The notes beneath the pieces were generated by a model. That model had not been told where the DNA came from, did not search any database, and worked only from the letters and a program-made list of their open reading frames with translations. A program made the translations under genes and the position numbers. From Halobacteria archaeon (GTDB lineage Archaea; Halobacteriota; Methanoliparia; Methanoliparales; Methanoliparaceae): 10,066 nt of DNA. Shown here piece by piece: positions 7,510-10,066 of the stretch. The stretch spans positions 321 through 10,386 of the forward strand of contig DUJX01000053.1 of NCBI GenBank assembly GCA_013329575.1, in the 5' to 3' direction. The number at the start of each line of letters is the position of its first letter. The stretch's first letter is position 1.

Positions 7510-7518
7510 TTATATTTA
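7510..7518 (-). promoter_or_regulatory. Candidate TATA box of the rnf operon
   Basis: The minus strand reads AATAAATATAATAC around this point, centred about 31 nt from the rnfC ATG. Transcription would begin about 5 nt before the start codon, which agrees with the lack of a ribosome site. A second possible element (CATATATTAAA, near 7562-7572) would give a leader of about 60 nt. The whole 207-nt divergent region is very AT-rich, so chance matches are likely. Confidence 0.4.
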
Positions 7519-7650
7519 TTATTTTTACAATTTGTTATATGTGTGTTTAATCTTTTAATAATTTAATATATGATTCAAAAATATTAATTCTAATATTTAT
7601 ATAATAAGTGAGTACGATATAATAAATTTTTCATAATATCAGATCTTTTG

Positions 7651-7678
7651 TATATCTGCTGGTATATACACAGATATA
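7651..7678. repeat. Inverted repeat around the transporter TATA box (possible operator)
   Basis: TATATCTG (7651-7658) and CAGATATA (7671-7678) are exact 8-bp inverted arms separated by 12 bp. The spacer holds GTATATAC (7662-7669), itself a palindrome and the best-placed TATA element for the transporter gene. A dimeric regulator bound here would block the promoter. No regulator can be assigned from sequence. Confidence 0.5.
7662..7669 (+). promoter_or_regulatory. Candidate TATA box of the MFS transporter gene
   Basis: GTATATAC is centred about 25 nt before the first start codon at 7691, the spacing expected between an archaeal TATA box and the transcription start. This would make the message leaderless from 7691, or give a 15-nt leader if translation begins at the ATG at 7706. 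An alternative TTTATATA lies at 7596-7603. Confidence 0.4.
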
Positions 7679-7690
7679 GAAAAAAGTGTC

Positions 7691-8866
7691 TTGGATAAAA
7701 AAGTTATGAAAAATCAAAAAATTATGTTTGTTTTTGCAAGCATGTTTGCAGTCTCTATAGGCATGGGCTTATTGACACCATTCATATCATTATACTCTAA
7801 AATATCGTTTAATGCTACAGGGATATGGTTAGGGATAGTTTTTTCAGGCTTTTCTTTATCTAAAATAATAACCACGCCGTTTATCGGTTTGACATCAGAT
7901 AGAAAAGGTAAAAAAAAGGATCTGCGGATAGGATCAATGCTTTATTCGTTTATTCCGTTTGCCTATATATATACAGATACAATATACGCCCTCTTAATAG
8001 TAAGATTGGTGCACGGGTTTGCCGCCGCATTTATGACACCAATCATTATCGCATATCTGGGTGAGATTTCGCCCAAAGGAAGAGAGGGACGATATATGGC
8101 CCTTTTGAACCTACCGTTATTCTTAGGTGCGGCAATCGGGCCATTGTTAGGCGGATTTTTAATAGATATCGAGGCAAAATATCTTTTTTACCTAATGGAG
8201 GTTTTTTTTCTGATTACTCTGATAATGGTCCTTTTATATCCGGATGTAGAAGAGAATAACATACAATTCGTCCAAAATTATTCGATATCACAATCATTAA
8301 AAGATCACAAAACACGTATCTTGATAATATTTGGTTTTTTAAACTCATTAAGTAGAAGTCTGATTATCTCTTTCGTGCCGATATTTGCCTATACGTTTTT
8401 AAACTTGGATGGTTATCATATAGGCATAATATTCTCGCTATCTACCGCGGTATCATTCTTACTACAATACCCCTTCGGTATCGTCTCGGACCGATTATCA
8501 AAGGTACGCTTGATATTATTAGGTTCGTTCATATATTCATCCGCCTTATTGTTAATACCATTTTCACGATATTTTTGGGATCTATTATTCTTAAATTTGG
8601 TCTTTAACATAGGGAATGCACTAACTGCTCCAGCCAGCATGGGATCTGCGGCGGTACTCGGCAGAGACTTAGGTGTAGGCACGATTGTCGGATTGGTAGA
8701 CACAGCAATGAGCATTGGAATGATAGTAGGACCCATAATTGCAGGTACAATCATGGATTTAGCCTCAATAGAGATGGCATTTTATCTAATAGGACTGATA
8801 AACATAGTAGGGCTGGTGGTGATCTATCTTTTAAATACTAAACTTCCAGAAACAAAAAAATTTTGA
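7691..8866 (+). CDS. Major facilitator superfamily transporter (12 helices, drug-efflux-like)
   Basis: The 391-residue protein has the pattern of about 12 membrane helices in two halves. It carries MFS motif A in the loop after helix 2 (G66-LTSD-R-KGKK, 66-75), a second-half echo (GIVSDRLSKVR), a motif-B-like RLVHGFAAAF (105-114), and a motif-C-like run, GAAIGPLLGGF (146-156), in helix 5. Motif C is typical of proton-driven antiporters, so export of a drug or metabolite is likelier than uptake; the substrate is unknown. The first start is TTG (7691) and an in-frame ATG follows at 7706; neither has a ribosome site. I keep 7691 because it matches the TATA spacing, but 7706 would also leave a complete first helix. 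The gene is divergent from rnfC and convergent with the HTH gene across 14 nt. Confidence 0.88.
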   Translation: MDKKVMKNQKIMFVFASMFAVSIGMGLLTPFISLYSKISFNATGIWLGIVFSGFSLSKIITTPFIGLTSDRKGKKKDLRIGSMLYSFIPFAYIYTDTIYALLIVRLVHGFAAAFMTPIIIAYLGEISPKGREGRYMALLNLPLFLGAAIGPLLGGFLIDIEAKYLFYLMEVFFLITLIMVLLYPDVEENNIQFVQNYSISQSLKDHKTRILIIFGFLNSLSRSLIISFVPIFAYTFLNLDGYHIGIIFSLSTAVSFLLQYPFGIVSDRLSKVRLILLGSFIYSSALLLIPFSRYFWDLLFLNLVFNIGNALTAPASMGSAAVLGRDLGVGTIVGLVDTAMSIGMIVGPIIAGTIMDLASIEMAFYLIGLINIVGLVVIYLLNTKLPETKKF

Positions 8867-8880
8867 CAAAAATAATCAGA

Positions 8881-9111
8881 CTATATTTTGATCTCATCAG
8901 TATCATCGCCGTCTTCGTAGAATATATCTTCTATTTGGACATTAAATATCTTTGCAAGTCTGAATGCGAGTTTTAGAGATGGTAGGTACTTTCCTTGTTC
9001 TACCGCATTGATCGTCTGTCTCGTCACTTCCACCTTTTCTGCCAGTTCTTCTTGGGTCAGATCGTGCATCGCTCTGTAGACCTTGAGCCTGTTCTTTATT
9101 ACCATTTCCAT
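8881..9111 (-). CDS. Small XRE/Cro-type HTH transcriptional regulator (YgzD/YozG-like)
   Basis: The 76-residue protein is a single helix-turn-helix domain of the Cro/C1 type. The helices run through [24 protein letters not shown] (18-41), followed by [21 protein letters not shown] (44-64). An acidic tail of nine residues or so (DGDDTDEIK) follows. Proteins of this length and pattern are stand-alone regulators that are often paired with a small membrane protein, as here. Its ATG shares one base with the stop of the DUF2178-like gene (TGATG), so the two are translated together, and no separate ribosome site is visible. A start at the third codon (ATG, 9105) is also possible. It may repress its own operon through the dyads near 9612-9647; that is inference. 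Confidence 0.9.
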   Translation of the reverse strand: MEMVIKNRLKVYRAMHDLTQEELAEKVEVTRQTINAVEQGKYLPSLKLAFRLAKIFNVQIEDIFYEDGDDTDEIKI

Positions 9112-9500
9112 CAGCCAAACTTCTTCTCATAGTGATGATAGCAGATCACATGAAAAACGCTGATAAAGGCAAAGTATGGCCCAAAAACTGCCATGGCTGG
9201 TAAAGAGATGCTTGTGCTCTCCAGCCCACCTAAAATGGCGAGCAGTGCTCCACCAGAGATCAATGCTACCCTGTAGGAAAGTGCACCTGCTTTTCCCTCT
9301 ATGTGCTCTACCCTCTCATCGCTCAGTCTGTACTTTGCCGTGGAGCTTTTGAAATACATAAGGCCACAGATAGCTCCGACAAATGCAAGAGCAAATCCAA
9401 GCCAGTAATTGTAGAGTGCTACTGTTATACCACATACAACGCTTCCAATCATTATCGCAGCGAAGGTTCTATTCGCTTTTTTTATCTCTTTTTCATCCAT
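9111..9500 (-). CDS. DUF2178-like small membrane protein paired with the HTH regulator
   Basis: The 129-residue protein has four predicted membrane helices (about 12-28, 33-50, 76-92 and 98-119). A cytoplasmic-type loop carries [13 protein letters not shown] (60-72), which resembles the DER-x-E-x-I motif of DUF2178 proteins. Their biochemical role is unknown; pairing with a small HTH gene is common, and a sensor or modulator role is inference. The frame is open to 9590, but the ATG at 9500 is chosen because a perfect AAGGAGGT ribosome site lies 7 nt before it. The extra 30 residues of the longer form are charged and low in complexity. This gene is richer in G and C than its neighbour: 31 of 60 bases at 9181-9240, against 20 of 60 in a transporter segment at 8521-8580. 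Confidence 0.85.
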   Translation of the reverse strand: MDEKEIKKANRTFAAIMIGSVVCGITVALYNYWLGFALAFVGAICGLMYFKSSTAKYRLSDERVEHIEGKAGALSYRVALISGGALLAILGGLESTSISLPAMAVFGPYFAFISVFHVICYHHYEKKFG

Positions 9501-9507
9501 GTTATCT

Positions 9508-9515
9508 ACCTCCTT
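9508..9515 (-). promoter_or_regulatory. Ribosome binding site that decides the DUF2178-like start
   Basis: The minus strand reads AAGGAGGT with a 7-nt gap to the ATG at 9500. No comparable site precedes the longer start at 9590, so the shorter protein is preferred. Confidence 0.85.
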
Positions 9516-9611
9516 TTTAAGCATAGTTTGTTCGTCTTTTCTTTCTCCTTTTCCATTTTGTTCATCTTTTATTCTCATTTTATTTTTCACGTTCTTATTT
9601 GTAAATAATGT

Positions 9612-9626
9612 TATACTTTATGTATA
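9612..9626. repeat. Dyad at the predicted start of the DUF2178/HTH transcript (possible operator)
   Basis: TATAC (9612-9616) and GTATA (9622-9626) form an inverted repeat with a 5-nt spacer. The left arm, extended as TATACTTT (9612-9619), also pairs with AAAGTATA (9640-9647), which overlaps the TATA box. The dyad sits about 25 nt downstream of the TATA box, at the expected transcription start, a typical position for autorepression by a Cro-type protein. The region is AT-rich, so chance is not excluded. Confidence 0.4.
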
Positions 9627-9643
9627 GTTTATTTTACTAAAAG

Positions 9644-9651
9644 TATATAAA
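9644..9651 (-). promoter_or_regulatory. TATA box of the DUF2178-HTH operon
   Basis: The minus strand reads TTTATATA, preceded by an A-rich BRE-like stretch (GAAAAA). This is the best archaeal promoter match in the window. Transcription from about 9623 would give a leader of about 120 nt before the ATG at 9500, which is long for an archaeal message. Confidence 0.6.
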
Positions 9652-9659
9652 TTTTTCCA

Positions 9660-10066
9660 TAAATGAGGATTTATGATAATACCTAACCTTTGTTTTGTAT
9701 AGAAATTTTGTGGCAATATAGTGTGCCTTGTTCTCTGTTAAGTCTTTTTATAAATTAAGTATATCTAAAACAGTAATCTAAAACGATTCTTAAATAAAAT
9801 TAGAATATAGGTATAAAAAAAGGATCGCTATAATAAAGAGAAATAAACAAATTATAAACTCAAATTATGAGCAATTATTATAAAATATCGCAAAAAAAGT
9901 TTATACTTGCTAATCGCTGTATAATACAATGATAAAAAGATAAAAAGAAGAAAATAAGATAAAAATAACCTTTAAATGATTTTTTGGAATATACAAATTA
10001 TCGTATCTTGTTTACATAATTAAAAAAAATAGAAGGTACTAAAATAAAATTGGATTTTAATAATTA
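9660..10066. other. AT-rich intergenic DNA with no recognisable gene
   Basis: About 400 bases hold no open frame of useful length on either strand and no tRNA or rRNA pattern. Visible small structures are a direct repeat of ATCTAAAAC (9763-9771 and 9776-9784), an inverted repeat TTATAC-N12-GTATAA (9901-9924), and a purine-rich stretch with three GATAAAAA copies around 9930-9966. Upstream DNA of a gene beyond the right edge is one possibility. Confidence 0.7.
10022..10029 (-). terminator. Possible oligo-T terminator of a minus-strand gene beyond the right edge
   Basis: A run of eight A on the plus strand gives T8 on the minus strand. In archaea such a tract can end transcription, which would imply a minus-strand gene just outside the window. 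The surrounding AT-rich sequence makes this weak. Confidence 0.2.

Noticed and set aside
9132..9163. C/D-box-like pair (GTGATGA then CTGA, 21 nt apart) on the plus strand
   Set aside because: It lies antisense within the DUF2178-like gene, the inner D' and C' boxes are missing, and no terminal stem is visible.
9501..9590. Longer start for the DUF2178-like protein
   Set aside because: The perfect ribosome site at 9508-9515 points to the ATG at 9500, and the extra residues are charged, low in complexity and unlike the family.
9926..9968. Purine-rich GATAAAAA repeats as a possible tandem repeat or origin
   Set aside because: Only three imperfect copies are present, with no regular spacing, no origin-recognition-box-like motif and no adjacent replication gene.
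1..10066. CRISPR array, insertion sequence or phage genes
   Set aside because: No regularly spaced direct repeats, transposase, integrase or terminal inverted repeats were seen anywhere in the window.

Overview
The window looks like the chromosome of an AT-rich archaeon, most likely from the euryarchaeal/Halobacteriota side. Three things support this. A partial tRNA at the left edge has an archaeal-looking 5' half. Several promoters have TTTATATA-type TATA boxes at plausible distances, and strong GGAGG ribosome sites occur alongside genes with no ribosome site. There is also a complete rnfCDGEAB cluster in the order known from Methanosarcina and clostridia, next to a short core-type MetE homologue. 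I cannot assign a genus. No mcr gene, cytochrome or rRNA is present to help.

Layout, left to right. The left edge (1-24, minus) holds the first 24 nt of a tRNA, probably Glu, that runs out of the window. Next come a core MetE-family methyltransferase (141-1151, minus, TTG start with a perfect ribosome site) and a short-chain dehydrogenase (1277-2053, minus). The centre (2097-7483, minus) is a tightly packed six-gene rnf operon, transcribed C-D-G-E-A-B; four of its five junctions are 4-nt ATGA overlaps. The SDR follows rnfB by 43 nt and may be its last gene. A 207-nt AT-rich divergent promoter region separates rnfC from an MFS transporter (7691-8866, plus). The transporter converges, with a 14-nt gap, on a two-gene minus-strand unit: a DUF2178-like four-helix membrane protein (9111-9500) and a small YgzD/Cro-type HTH regulator (8881-9111). 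From about 9660 to the right end lies AT-rich DNA with no credible gene.

How the genes work together. Rnf couples electron transfer between reduced ferredoxin and NAD+ or a membrane carrier to Na+ or H+ transport. RnfB collects electrons from ferredoxin, the RnfA/RnfE pair passes them through the membrane, RnfG and RnfD carry covalent FMN, and RnfC holds the FMN/NADH-type site. An NAD-type SDR in the same transcription unit would fit a pyridine-nucleotide link, but this is inference. The HTH/DUF2178 pair looks like an autoregulated module and is visibly richer in GC than the transporter beside it.

The most notable points are an enlarged RnfB with motifs for up to nine [4Fe-4S] clusters, a MetE homologue whose HxC zinc-ligand cysteine is replaced by serine, and inverted repeats placed on the transporter and HTH/DUF2178 promoters. 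I see no clearly new multi-gene system, no mobile element and no CRISPR array.
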